Translations under genes and position numbers: made by a program
NCBI GenBank assembly: GCA_035282865.1
Contig: DATEVB010000077.1
Coordinates: forward strand, 1-30,061
Source: UBA4744 sp035282865
GTDB taxonomy: Bacteria; Actinomycetota; Acidimicrobiia; Spongiisociales; UBA4744
DNA: 30,061 bases
Direction: 5' to 3'
The notes under the pieces: model-generated
The model's database searches: none
The model's input: the letters and a program-made list of their open reading frames with translations, nothing else
Told to the model about the DNA's origin: nothing
In this document: positions 15,641 through 23,448 of the stretch, in pieces
Position numbering within the stretch: position 1 is the first letter of the stretch
Layout of the letters: each line of letters opens with the position of its first letter

Positions 15641-16144
15641 TTGGACGACGGGTTCACCGCGCAGCAGGCGTCACTGCTGACCGCTTGCACACAGCATCAG
15701 CTCCGGTACTGGGACAGGGTCGATTTGGTAAGGCCATCAATTCAGGGAACGGGCGGCAGGCCCGGGGTGCGGCGCTTGTACTCGTTCCGGGATCTGGTGG
15801 CACTCCGGGTGGTGAGGAGCCTGCTGGACAATGGCATGTCGGTCCAGCGGGTGCGGCGGGCATGGGACTATCTGCGGCGGAACGCCGACATGGAATCTCA
15901 CCTCTCGGAAGTGAAACTGGTCACCGATGGCAAAACGATCTTTCGAATTGCTTCCGGCGACGAAGAGCTGCTCGACGCCCTTCGGGAAGGGCAACTCGCC
16001 TTCTTTGTGGCGATCGACAGCATCACCCGAGCCGTCGAAGAGGACGTCACTCGCTTCGAGCTTGATCGAGATTCGTTCCTAGAGATCCTCCGCCGAGTGG
16101 AAGATGATGTTGTCACCGAAGCAGCCGAGGCGGCCGGTGGTTGA
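15641..16144 (+). CDS. MerR-family transcriptional regulator
   Basis: The 167-residue protein has a MerR-type winged helix at about 6-60: a degenerate first helix, then QLRYWDRVDLVRPS, a long wing with GTGGRPGVRRLYSFRDLVALRVVRSLLDNGMSVQRVRRAWDYLRR. The C-terminal half (about 85-160) contains LVTDGKTIFRI and a region ending in a coiled-coil-like acidic helix; no metal-binding cysteines are seen (the only cysteine is C16 in the N-terminal region), so a metal sensor is unlikely. The TTG start is chosen because GGGGAG (15629-15634) is 6 nt upstream and the HTH starts right after. A 148-bp leader region precedes it with a possible TAGAGT -10 at 15507-15512. The stop abuts the stop of the convergent transglutaminase gene. 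The target is unknown. Confidence 0.8.
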   Translation: MDDGFTAQQASLLTACTQHQLRYWDRVDLVRPSIQGTGGRPGVRRLYSFRDLVALRVVRSLLDNGMSVQRVRRAWDYLRRNADMESHLSEVKLVTDGKTIFRIASGDEELLDALREGQLAFFVAIDSITRAVEEDVTRFELDRDSFLEILRRVEDDVVTEAAEAAGG

Positions 16145-18529
16145 TTAGTCGCGGTCCCACCATTTGAGAGACCGAATCCGCAGCCAGGACATGACCCGGT
16201 CGAAGGGTGGATAGACGTCGCGAAGATAACTCTCGGTCTGTTCAAACGAATCGGTCGCCTGCTCGACTTTGACCGTGGGCAGCGGTCGATCCGGACCGTA
16301 CAGGGCTTCCGCCACGTTCCTGGCCAGAGGGGTCAGCGAACGGTGAAGGGACGAGGCCACCTCGGCGTGGGTCTGGTCAGGAGCGGGCGGACGACCGAGA
16401 TCGGTGAGCCGGTCCACTATCTCCTCCCAGGCGCCGGTGATATCTCCCTCCTTCATCCTCCGCAGTCTGCGCCGTCTCCGGATCCACTTGGCGAGGGGGA
16501 TGACTCCGACGATGGCAGCCAGCGCCAGAAGGATGGCCTGGAAGGTCGTGACGCGGATACGGTTTGAGGTCTCCAGCGGCAGGCCGTCGGGACCGAGGGG
16601 GATGGATTGATCCTCGAAGTCGGGAGTGTCCGGGTTGACCGGCTGTCCATTGCCGTCCGGTCCACCCGTCTGGTCAACCGACTCTCCAGGCGCCGGGATG
16701 AAATTGCGGGCATCGAAGCCGACACCGACTGCGTTGGAGTTGGCCGAGGGGTTGACCTGGTCACCGCGCGGGGTGGGATCGAAGCCGACCCAACCCTGCC
16801 CGTTCATCCACAATTCCACCCAGGCGTGGGCGTTCTTGCCTCTGATGATGATGCTGCCGTCCGCCGTCTTCTCGCCTGGTGTGAATCCGAGTACCACACG
16901 GCTGGGAATCAAGAGGGAGCGGGCCATGGCCGCCATCGCCGTGGCGAACTGCTCGCAATATCCAGTGCGGTAGTTGGGGCTGTCTTCGTCGAGAATCCAG
17001 GCGGAGAGGTCGCGAGCCGAGTGGCCCGGATCGATATCGATCGAATACGTGAACTCGTCGGGATCGCGGAACCATGCCTCGAGCAGGAGGGCTTTCTCGA
17101 AGGCCGTCACCCCGTCCTGGGTCAACTCGGTTGCTTTGGTTTCCAGGCCGGGATCGAACTCGTCGGGTAGGTCGAGGTACTCGTTGATGTCGGCGGGACG
17201 AACGAGACCCTGGGCGGTCGGTGCCTTGGGTTGCGCCGTGAAGACCCCCCGATTGGCAGCCTCCTGAAAGATGGGTGACAACTGGTTACGTTGACTCGGT
17301 TGGCTGGCCAGCACTCCGAGATCCGGGACCGGTACATTCGAAACGACCCGGTATGTGAGACCCTCCCACGTTCTGAGATCGAACGGGATTGAGGCGTCGG
17401 CGCGGACCCGGAAGCTCTGATTGAGCAGCGCCGACTCGGAGTTGATCCAGGTTGCAGAGTGGAGCGTTGGCAATGCATTCTGGGTCAGGGTGGCGATGGT
17501 GATGGTTTGGGTGACAGGCACGGTCTCGCCGCGAAAAGCATGCTCGGGGTCCTCCCAGGGGTCATTCGGGCGGGGAATCCGGGTCGCCAGGCGGCCCGGG
17601 AACCAGTTCTCACCGTCGAATTCTTCCAGGGTGAAGAGCTTCCAATACAGATTGTCCGGAACGTCTTCGCCCTCGACCCTGGCGATGAACACCGGTTCCT
17701 CGCTCCGAGAGACGAGGTCGGTTTGAGTGATATTGGCGAACAAGTTGAAAGACACACCACTGAAGATGCCACCACCCAGGCCGGTTTGAGCCCGCCAGTT
17801 GAGGAAGCCACTCGCAGGAACGAAGCCGGCGGCGGCATTGGATCCGACCACGGAAATGACCACAACGACGGCCACAAACAGTGATGGAAAGAGGGGAGCA
17901 TTCACCGGGACGTGTCCCGTTGTGGACCGGCGGCGCAACCGGCCTGCGGTCAGGCTGCGCTCATCCAGGGCAACGGCCAGCAGGGCAAGAGCCGCGACTG
18001 CCAGGACGGCCGTAGTCCAACCAACCCCGGGCGGTACCCGGTCGATGGTGGCGATCTGCAAATAGAACAGCAGAGGAGGAAGTAACGCCGGGGTGGGGTG
18101 ACTCGACAGCAATCCCCAGGCGAGCATCGCGCCCAGAATCCAGAAGGTCACGGTGAGGATGAGGATGAGTCCGGCGGCCGGGAACACCGGCGCCGCCCCA
18201 AACCGGATCAGCCCGACCGCAAAACCCAACTCCGTGCCGAGCGTCGAGAAGGTGTCAAGCGACGGAAGGAGCCCCAGTACCAGGGTGTCCGCGGCGCCCA
18301 GTCGGAAGGCCGCCAGAAACAGACCGCTCAGGTTGAGCAGGGCGGTTCCCAGCCTGCCGACCCGGTATGAAACCGCCGTCCAGGTGACGACCGCACCCAG
18401 CAGAGCTCCGGCCACCAACGCCAATTGCCATGGTGGTCCATCCTCGATCGGTCGAAGCAACCGCTCCATGCGGAGGAGTGCCAGAAAGATGGCCGCCGCG
18501 CCGGCTATCCAGCTGAAACGGTAGGCCAT
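16145..18529 (-). CDS. Membrane-anchored transglutaminase-like protein (DUF3488/TgpA type)
   Basis: The 794-residue protein has an N-terminal block of about six or seven membrane helices (first ~200 residues), a large extracytoplasmic region with a transglutaminase-like core, a further membrane helix (FQAILLALAAIVGVIPLAKW) and a basic cytoplasmic tail ending in a DUF4129-like segment. The papain-like triad is visible: C525 in TGYCEQFATA, H568 in NAHAWVEL and D584 in FDPTP. Members of the TgpA group are membrane proteins thought to process or cross-link proteins at the cell surface; in Pseudomonas TgpA is essential, but the substrate is not known. ATG 18529 overlaps the DUF58 gene by 25 bp; TTG 18553 is an alternative. 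It is the last gene of the moxR-DUF58-transglutaminase operon and the three products are believed to work together. Confidence 0.88.
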   Translation of the reverse strand: MAYRFSWIAGAAAIFLALLRMERLLRPIEDGPPWQLALVAGALLGAVVTWTAVSYRVGRLGTALLNLSGLFLAAFRLGAADTLVLGLLPSLDTFSTLGTELGFAVGLIRFGAAPVFPAAGLILILTVTFWILGAMLAWGLLSSHPTPALLPPLLFYLQIATIDRVPPGVGWTTAVLAVAALALLAVALDERSLTAGRLRRRSTTGHVPVNAPLFPSLFVAVVVVISVVGSNAAAGFVPASGFLNWRAQTGLGGGIFSGVSFNLFANITQTDLVSRSEEPVFIARVEGEDVPDNLYWKLFTLEEFDGENWFPGRLATRIPRPNDPWEDPEHAFRGETVPVTQTITIATLTQNALPTLHSATWINSESALLNQSFRVRADASIPFDLRTWEGLTYRVVSNVPVPDLGVLASQPSQRNQLSPIFQEAANRGVFTAQPKAPTAQGLVRPADINEYLDLPDEFDPGLETKATELTQDGVTAFEKALLLEAWFRDPDEFTYSIDIDPGHSARDLSAWILDEDSPNYRTGYCEQFATAMAAMARSLLIPSRVVLGFTPGEKTADGSIIIRGKNAHAWVELWMNGQGWVGFDPTPRGDQVNPSANSNAVGVGFDARNFIPAPGESVDQTGGPDGNGQPVNPDTPDFEDQSIPLGPDGLPLETSNRIRVTTFQAILLALAAIVGVIPLAKWIRRRRRLRRMKEGDITGAWEEIVDRLTDLGRPPAPDQTHAEVASSLHRSLTPLARNVAEALYGPDRPLPTVKVEQATDSFEQTESYLRDVYPPFDRVMSWLRIRSLKWWDRD

Positions 18530-19689
18530 GGTGCACTCGTTGCGTTGAGCCAAGCGTTAGCCCAGCTGCCGTCCGGCTTGATAGCCATCGTGAGGGTGCC
18601 CCCGCGCTGAAAAACGGCCACGGTGGCTGAGGACTGCTGTGCCACCGTCATCAGCACGGTCGACGGGAAGTTGCGGGTGAGGAGCTGGCCGACCGCCAGC
18701 AGCTCACCATCCGGGACCCCGGTCACCAGCACGAGGGCACCGCCCCGACCGCCCTGCCGCAGCCGCAGGGCGGCGGCCCGGAGGTCAAGACCGTCGGTCG
18801 GTTGCACACCGGCCAGAGCTTCCATCGACTTGGCGTACGCACCGGGCTCTGCACTGCTGATCGGCGCTCCTCCCGTCCAGAGATCGGCATCGAATCCGGA
18901 TGACAGTAGATGGCGGATTACCGAAGCAGCCCCACTCACGGCCTTTTCGAAAGCTTCTACACTGTCGTAGCTGGAACCCCGCGCGTCGAAGAAGACCAGA
19001 GCCCGCGACTGCCACGGCGTCTCCAATTGCCGGATCATCAGTTCATCGCGCTTGGCAGTAGAGGGCCAGTGCACCCGCCTCAGGTCATCGCCCGTCTGGT
19101 ACTCGCGGAGCGTGTAGAAGTCCTCGCCGCCTCGATGGCTGAATTCCGGTTGAGAGGCGTACATCGATGGATCCAACCCGCGCAAAACGGGCAGACCGGA
19201 CAGCTGTTCAACCGCGGGGTAGACGATCAAGCGATCCGCTTGCCCAACCAACTGGCTGCGGTCGGCCAGGCGTAGCGGGTCCGTGACGGAAATTCGGAGG
19301 GGACCGACATTGTAGATGCCGCGCGGTTTGCACAGAATCTGATACGTGGCAGTCGCGGTCTCATCCGGCGCCAACCGGGCCGCTGCGAAACGGGCCGAAC
19401 CAAGGCCGGCTACCTCGTCTTCGGCCGCCAGGTTCCACACCCCGCGGATTCCGGCGTTGGTCAGCGAAGCTTCGACAACCGTCTGTTCCCCTTCGTGAAC
19501 CAGGTTGGGGGAGAGACGGCGGGTCACGGCAACAGATGGATCTGAGCGCCGCACGAACACGAATGCCGCGGTGGTCCCAACCGCCAGGAGCAAACTGATG
19601 CTCAAGAGCTCCGGCTCGCCGAGCGCTACCCACAGCACGAACAGGGCCAGGCTGGCTCCGAGGGCCGCCCAGCCTCTGTCCGTGAGCAT
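18505..19689 (-). CDS. DUF58 domain membrane protein
   Basis: The 394-residue protein has two N-terminal membrane helices (about 7-24 and 28-46), an immunoglobulin-like region, and the DUF58 signature in the second half, HRGGEDFYTLREYQTGDDLRRVHWPSTAKRDELMIRQLE, followed by a von-Willebrand-A-like segment beginning ALVFFDARGSSYDSVEAFE. DUF58 proteins accompany MoxR ATPases and are thought to be their clients or adaptors. The start overlaps the moxR stop by one base (TGATG) and the 3' end overlaps the transglutaminase start, so the three are translationally coupled. The vWA-like metal site is partial (DxRGS rather than DxSxS). Confidence 0.88.
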   Translation of the reverse strand: MLTDRGWAALGASLALFVLWVALGEPELLSISLLLAVGTTAAFVFVRRSDPSVAVTRRLSPNLVHEGEQTVVEASLTNAGIRGVWNLAAEDEVAGLGSARFAAARLAPDETATATYQILCKPRGIYNVGPLRISVTDPLRLADRSQLVGQADRLIVYPAVEQLSGLPVLRGLDPSMYASQPEFSHRGGEDFYTLREYQTGDDLRRVHWPSTAKRDELMIRQLETPWQSRALVFFDARGSSYDSVEAFEKAVSGAASVIRHLLSSGFDADLWTGGAPISSAEPGAYAKSMEALAGVQPTDGLDLRAAALRLRQGGRGGALVLVTGVPDGELLAVGQLLTRNFPSTVLMTVAQQSSATVAVFQRGGTLTMAIKPDGSWANAWLNATSAPWPTVSAG

Positions 19690-20669
19690 CAGCTGGTCGC
19701 CCTTGTCCCCGGCACGCGCAAGTGGTGGAGCACGGAGTCGAGCACATCGCTGATTTTGGTTCCCCGCATCTGGGCTTCAGGTCGCATGGCCATGCGGTGC
19801 TCGAGCACGGTTCCTGCCACCGCTTTGATGTCATCCGGGGTGACGTACTCGCGGCCGGCGACCGCCGCCCGGACTCGGGCCACTCGCTGCAGGTGCAATG
19901 CCGCCCTTGGCGAAGCACCGAGCATGAGTTCGCCATGCCGTCTCGTTGCCTCGACCAGATCAACTATGTAACCCTGTATAGAGGGCGCCACATGCACGTG
20001 GTCGCCGACGTCCGCCATTTCCAGGACCTGATCTCCGGTCACCACCGGTTTGAGGCCTTCGAAGGTGGAGCGGATCCCGTGAGTTTCGAGAATCTCCAGC
20101 TCTTTGTTGCGGACCGGGTACCCGACCACCAGTTTCATCATGAAACGGTCGAGTTGAGATTCCGGGAGCGGGTAGGTTCCCTCATGCTCGAGCGGGTTTT
20201 GCGTAGCGCCGACCATGAAGGGAGCTTGCAGGGGCCGAGTGGTACCGTCGACGGTCACCTGCCGTTCCTCCATGGCTTCGAGGAGCGCCGCTTGGGTCTT
20301 CGGACTTGCCCGGTTTATCTCATCGCCTAGGACGATGTTGGCGAAGATGGCGCCCGGCTTGAAGACGAAGTCGCTCTTCTGTCGATCCCAGATGGATACC
20401 CCGGTGATGTCCGAGGGGAGGAGGTCGGGTGTGAATTGGACACGATTGAAGGTGCAGTCGATCGACCGGGCGAGCGACTTGGCGAGCAGCGTTTTGCCTA
20501 CGCCCGGCACGTCTTCGATCAGCACATGCCCCTGGGCGACCAGGCACATCGTGATCAGTTCGATCACGTCGCGTTTGCCCTGGATGACCCGCTCTATGTT
20601 GGAGACGATGGCTTCAAAACGCTCCGAGAACCACTGAATGCGGTCGGCAGCAGGGATGGCGACACTCAA
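19689..20669 (-). CDS. MoxR-family AAA+ ATPase
   Basis: The 326-residue protein is a MoxR-type AAA+ chaperone. Walker A is PGVGKT at 55-60, Walker B is VLGDEIN at about 113-119, with the family motifs LLPSDITG (83-90), NRASPKTQAALLEAMEERQVT (119-139), GATQNPLEHEGTYPLPESQLDRF and a C-terminal lid with GASPRAALHLQRVARVRA. These ATPases remodel partner proteins such as vWA or DUF58 proteins. I start at TTG 20669 because AGGAGG (plus 20679-20684) is 9 nt upstream; the open frame to 20810 would run over the divergent promoter. A TAGGCT at plus 20701-20706 is a possible -10. It heads the operon with DUF58 and transglutaminase. Confidence 0.9.
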   Translation of the reverse strand: MSVAIPAADRIQWFSERFEAIVSNIERVIQGKRDVIELITMCLVAQGHVLIEDVPGVGKTLLAKSLARSIDCTFNRVQFTPDLLPSDITGVSIWDRQKSDFVFKPGAIFANIVLGDEINRASPKTQAALLEAMEERQVTVDGTTRPLQAPFMVGATQNPLEHEGTYPLPESQLDRFMMKLVVGYPVRNKELEILETHGIRSTFEGLKPVVTGDQVLEMADVGDHVHVAPSIQGYIVDLVEATRRHGELMLGASPRAALHLQRVARVRAAVAGREYVTPDDIKAVAGTVLEHRMAMRPEAQMRGTKISDVLDSVLHHLRVPGTRATS

Positions 20670-20741
20670 TGGGGTTGGCCTCCTGAGCGGGTTTGCCGAA
20701 AGCCTATCAGAGCTTCGTCTTTGCGCTCCGGCCCGATCCCA

Positions 20742-20747
20742 TATAAT
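20742..20747 (+). promoter_or_regulatory. Perfect TATAAT -10 for the 20778-21664 gene pair
   Basis: TATAAT at 20742-20747 lies in the 108-bp gap between divergent moxR and the 79-residue ORF. A weak TTTGCG-like -35 is 16 bp upstream (20720-20725). Transcription would start near 20754, and AGGAGG is at 20769-20774 before GTG 20778. Confidence 0.55.
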
Positions 20748-20777
20748 CAAGGCAGCGTTCGGGGCGAGAGGAGGCGC

Positions 20778-21017
20778 GTGCGCTGGGGACTTGGTGCCGT
20801 CGCGCGGCATCCCGGGTTGTGGCCCGAGGCTGTTCGCGCTCTGGTTGCGATATCACCTGATGGGTGGTGGCGTACCTTTCCGTTCGTTCCACGCGCCGAT
20901 TCGAAATACTCAACGTGGCGAATTGCGACGGCATATGGGACGGAAACAGCCTCGGTGCAGGGGGACGATCTGATCAGCTACCTCCGATGGCGAAGACGAC
21001 AGCGGAGCGCCGGATGA
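20778..21017 (+). CDS. Small conserved-looking actinobacterial protein, unknown function
   Basis: This 79-residue protein (GTG start) begins MRWGLGAVARHPGLWPEAVR, continues with a Trp/Pro-rich WWRTFPFVPRADSKY and ends in YLRWRRRQRSAG. From memory, actinobacterial genomes contain short proteins with the same R-P-G-L-W-P, G-W-W-R, P-F-x-P and T-A-Y-G landmarks, ending in an aromatic/arginine helix; no function is known to me. AGGAGG lies 3 nt upstream of the GTG, a rather short spacing. The stop overlaps the next gene as ATGA, which supports both genes. The basic, aromatic character suggests binding to membrane or nucleic acid, but that is a guess. Confidence 0.7.
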   Translation: MRWGLGAVARHPGLWPEAVRALVAISPDGWWRTFPFVPRADSKYSTWRIATAYGTETASVQGDDLISYLRWRRRQRSAG

Positions 21018-21664
21018 ACGACGATCTGCGCACCGCTCTGTCGGCAATCGAGGGAGTTGATCGATGCGAAGTCGAACTGGCCGATACCGGGCCTGTGGCC
21101 ATTCGGGTTGGCCTGGCCCGGGGCGCCGACCGAAGAGCCGTGGCCGAGGCGGTGCAGGGCTTGCTCGAAGCCTACGGTCTCCGGTCCCGGGTCGCACCGG
21201 ATCGGCGTCGACCCGGTCCCGATTCGCCCCCTGCCCCACCGGCGAAACCACCGCCACCGGCTCCGGGTCCTGGACCGGGTCCAGGTCCACCCCGCGTGGT
21301 CATGGAATCGTCTGGCCCGTCGATCCAACCGTCGGTTGGGCTTGGTATCGAGGCGGTGACCGTTTCCGAAACCGTGGACGGGGTGGTTGTTACCGTGATG
21401 GCCGGTGGGGGGCGAACGGCGACGCGTCGGGCGCGTCGCACCGAAAAAGCGCTTCACGAAGCCATCGTTGCCGCCGTTGGTGAACTGGTCGACCCCGCCG
21501 CGCCCCCTGCCGGTCTGCGAGCCCTTGAGCATTCCGAGGCCTTTCCGGCGATGACCGTGTACCTCGAAGGACCCGACGGCCTGGTCCGGGTCGGGGCTTC
21601 CCTGGTTGCGGCTGGCAACCCGTTTGCCTTTGCGCAGGCGGTCTGGGCGGCACTACAGGCCTGA
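21014..21664 (+). CDS. Two-domain protein with Pro-rich linker, unknown function
   Basis: I do not recognise this 216-residue protein. Residues 3-62 look like a beta-alpha-beta domain (GVDRCEVEL, PVAIRVGLARGADRRAVAEAVQGLLEAYGL), of the kind seen in ACT or ferredoxin-like folds. Residues 67-93 are a low-complexity Pro/Gly linker (alternating PGPG). Residues 110-216 form a second alpha/beta domain with a strand pair, an Arg/Thr-rich helix start GGGRTATRRARRTEKALHEAI and a closing helix FAFAQAVWAALQA. No signal peptide, membrane helix or catalytic motif is visible, so it is likely cytosolic. ATG 21014 is set by the ATGA overlap with the preceding 79-residue gene; 20987 is an in-frame alternative. 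Confidence 0.75.
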   Translation: MNDDLRTALSAIEGVDRCEVELADTGPVAIRVGLARGADRRAVAEAVQGLLEAYGLRSRVAPDRRRPGPDSPPAPPAKPPPPAPGPGPGPGPPRVVMESSGPSIQPSVGLGIEAVTVSETVDGVVVTVMAGGGRTATRRARRTEKALHEAIVAAVGELVDPAAPPAGLRALEHSEAFPAMTVYLEGPDGLVRVGASLVAAGNPFAFAQAVWAALQA

Positions 21665-21737
21665 CCACATCGTTCTCGGCCATTCGCTGTGCGCTATTCG
21701 GATTCGGGCAGGCAACGTGAAGCGAGGAAGCCGTTGC

Positions 21738-22250
21738 TCAGGATGCCCGGGCCGGGGTCATCTCGTCGGGGAACGGAATCAGCTCGATCAGCACGTCCCG
21801 GCCGGCCTCCTGCTCGACGATCTCGGTGGCAACACCGGCGAATCGTCCGCGGTAGTTCTGTTGCTTCGTCAGCACATCTCTGATCAACAACCGGCCGGGG
21901 TCGGTGGCCGGATCCGAGAGGGCGGGTAGGTCCGCCTCATCAGTGCTGATGACGCTGACGCCCCGCAACCGGAGGTCGTGCAGCATGATCTCTTGCACCA
22001 TGATGTCGGCCGACAGAACCGCCAGGTTGGGGATCAGGACCGTATCGACGTGTCCTGCCGAAATGATCCCCAGCAGAGAGCGGTACCCATCGCGATCATC
22101 GGCGGCGTCTCCGCCAAGTGTGTCTTGGCACACCGCAACCAATTGGCACCGATTGTGAGCTACCCAACGCCGGATACGCTCCGACTGGAAGAAAACGGTA
22201 TCGCCACTGTCGGGCCCTGGAGCGTCACGAACATATCCAATTACGCGCAC
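21738..22250 (-). CDS. Serine-recombinase-fold protein lacking catalytic residues
   Basis: The 170-residue protein follows the resolvase N-terminal domain from end to end: RVIGYVR (2-8), the helix SERIRRWVAHNRCQLVAVCQD (23-43), a variable loop, GYRSLLGIISAGHVDTVLIPNLAVLS (55-80), the helix DIMVQEIMLHDLRLRGVSVIS (82-102) and the closing GRLLIRDVLTKQQNYRGR (119-136). However the nucleophilic serine expected right after YVRV is replaced (YVRDAP), and the RLSR arginines are missing (NLAVLSAD). There is no C-terminal DNA-binding or recombinase domain; instead a short acidic tail ends the protein. A dead, repurposed recombinase fold, perhaps regulatory or structural, is the likely reading. GTG 22250 is chosen; GTG 22295 (185 residues) is equally possible, and neither has a good ribosome-binding site. 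It diverges from the HNH gene. Confidence 0.65.
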   Translation of the reverse strand: MRVIGYVRDAPGPDSGDTVFFQSERIRRWVAHNRCQLVAVCQDTLGGDAADDRDGYRSLLGIISAGHVDTVLIPNLAVLSADIMVQEIMLHDLRLRGVSVISTDEADLPALSDPATDPGRLLIRDVLTKQQNYRGRFAGVATEIVEQEAGRDVLIELIPFPDEMTPARAS

Positions 22251-22378
22251 GGGGTGAGTTTCGTGATGGCCACCAGCTGTGTCAAGTATCTTCACGCTGT
22301 GTGGGGAATACCCGGAGATCTCCGCCGGTTGGATCCGGCCGGCTAGTAATCTGGCCGGCATCTTGATGGGAGCTGCCT

Positions 22379-22882
22379 TTGGCCAAGGCCCTGGTGTTGA
22401 ACACCACCTACGAACCACTTTCGATCATTACGTCGCGGCGAGCCGTGGTGCTCGTCATCAGCAACAAGGCCGATGTCGTCGAGGCACAGGACACCCTCTG
22501 GCGGGCCGAGCGGGTCTCTTTTCAGGTTCCTTCGGTCGTCAAGCTCCGCCGTTTTGTCAGGGTTCCGTACCATCGACGAGTGCCGTTGACCCGAACCGCG
22601 GTGTTCGCTCGAGACGGCAATCGATGCCAGTACTGCGGACGTGCAGCCGAGTGCCTGGACCATGTGATACCCCGGTCGAAAGGGGGCACCCACACCTGGG
22701 AGAACGTGGTCGCCTGTTGCCGGGTGTGCAACGTACGCAAAGCCGACCACTTTCTGCCGGAGACATCTTTGCAGTTGGTCAAGACGCCTCAGGTGCCGCG
22801 CCGTCACGACTGGGTGTTCGCCACAATGGGTTTTCCGGTCGATCCGGCCTGGCATCCGTACCTTCTGGCCAACTCCGCCTGA
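22379..22882 (+). CDS. HNH endonuclease
   Basis: The 167-residue protein has an N-terminal ALVLNTTYEPLSIITSRRAVVLVIS segment typical of a widespread stand-alone HNH group, and a complete HNH/zinc unit at about 83-120: CxxC (C83, C86), the DH pair D94-H95, the N109 of WENVVACC and the second CxxC (C114, C117). Such proteins cut or nick DNA in a metal-dependent way; the biological role of this chromosomal group is not established. TTG 22379 is chosen since GGGAG (22368-22372) lies 6 nt upstream and an in-frame stop at 22364 bars a longer protein. It ends 19 bp before the convergent stress-protein gene. A 6-bp GCCGGC stem in the upstream gap is noted but not assigned. Confidence 0.85.
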   Translation: MAKALVLNTTYEPLSIITSRRAVVLVISNKADVVEAQDTLWRAERVSFQVPSVVKLRRFVRVPYHRRVPLTRTAVFARDGNRCQYCGRAAECLDHVIPRSKGGTHTWENVVACCRVCNVRKADHFLPETSLQLVKTPQVPRRHDWVFATMGFPVDPAWHPYLLANSA

Positions 22883-22901
22883 CCTCGCCCACCAACCGTG
22901 C

Positions 22902-23414
22902 CTAGCGCACCAAGATCAGCGAACAGGGAGCCAGCCGCGCCAGCTTGGTGCCCGTCGAACCGAGCAGACCCTCGAACCGACCCCGTCCGTGCGTCCCGAT
23001 GATGAGCAGGTCGGCATCGAGTTCGGCAATCAATTCCAGAACGGCGGAGGCCGGGGCGTCGCTCTCTCTGGCGACGACGTTCGGTGTGATCCCTCTCGAT
23101 TGGAGGGCCTGTTTCGTTGCATTGATCCGTTTGGAAGTCTGGTCGTCGACATAGCGGGCGATCATCGCGTCGTCGCCGGGCCAGTTCGGCGACAGTGTGC
23201 CGGCGGTAGGTTGCCCAACGTACTCGTGGTCTTCATCGATGTTCGCCCTGGGAGGTGGCGTCCGGTAGAACCCTCGCAGTTCCGTCAAGAGCGTGCGGGG
23301 CACTTCAACCACAGTGGCCAGGGTCACGGTGTCACCCTCCTCGACGAGGCGGGCCGCCAGGTCTGCAGCCGTGTCCGGGTCGAGGTTGCCATCGGTGGCG
23401 ATGATGATCTGCAT
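22902..23414 (-). CDS. Universal stress protein (UspA family)
   Basis: The 170-residue protein starts with the Usp strand MQIIIATDGN and ends with the nucleotide-binding segment DLLIIGTHGRGRFEGLLGSTGTKLARLAPCSLILVR. The ATP-binding pattern G-2x-G-9x-G-S/T is present but with eight residues between the second and third glycine. An insertion with RTPPPRANIDEDHEY lies in the middle. UspA-type proteins bind ATP/AMP and help stress survival. AAGGAG (plus 23423-23428) is 8 nt before ATG 23414; longer frames start inside the upstream SDR gene. It may be co-transcribed with that gene (34-bp gap), or use a TATCCT -10 at plus 23441-23446. Confidence 0.88.
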   Translation of the reverse strand: MQIIIATDGNLDPDTAADLAARLVEEGDTVTLATVVEVPRTLLTELRGFYRTPPPRANIDEDHEYVGQPTAGTLSPNWPGDDAMIARYVDDQTSKRINATKQALQSRGITPNVVARESDAPASAVLELIAELDADLLIIGTHGRGRFEGLLGSTGTKLARLAPCSLILVR

Positions 23415-23448
23415 TTGGGTTGCTCCTTGGTATTGGGGCGAGGATAGT

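Noticed and set aside
15511..16065. Plus-strand 184-codon ORF overlapping the MerR gene
   Set aside because: Another frame of the same DNA encodes a clear MerR protein with a good ribosome-binding site; this frame is Arg/Gly-rich without a domain.
20436..20777. Extended upstream part of the frame that contains the 79-residue protein
   Set aside because: It runs antisense through moxR and its promoter; the TATAAT, AGGAGG and GTG at 20778 define a shorter real gene.
21231..21300. Repeat-like GGTCC/GGACC tract as a DNA repeat element
   Set aside because: It encodes the alternating Pro-Gly linker of the 216-residue protein and is explained by codon repetition.
22337..22360. GCCGGC hairpin upstream of the HNH gene as a terminator
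   Set aside because: GCCGGC is self-complementary and common in high-GC DNA, there is no T tract, and no gene on the plus strand ends just before it.
22251..22418. Longer starts of the recombinase-like protein (to 22418)
   Set aside because: They would overlap the HNH ribosome-binding site and start; the added residues do not match the resolvase fold.
21738..22882. Recombinase-like plus HNH genes as a mobile element or defence module
   Set aside because: No terminal repeats, target duplication, integrase activity residues, composition shift or further defence genes; flanks are housekeeping genes.
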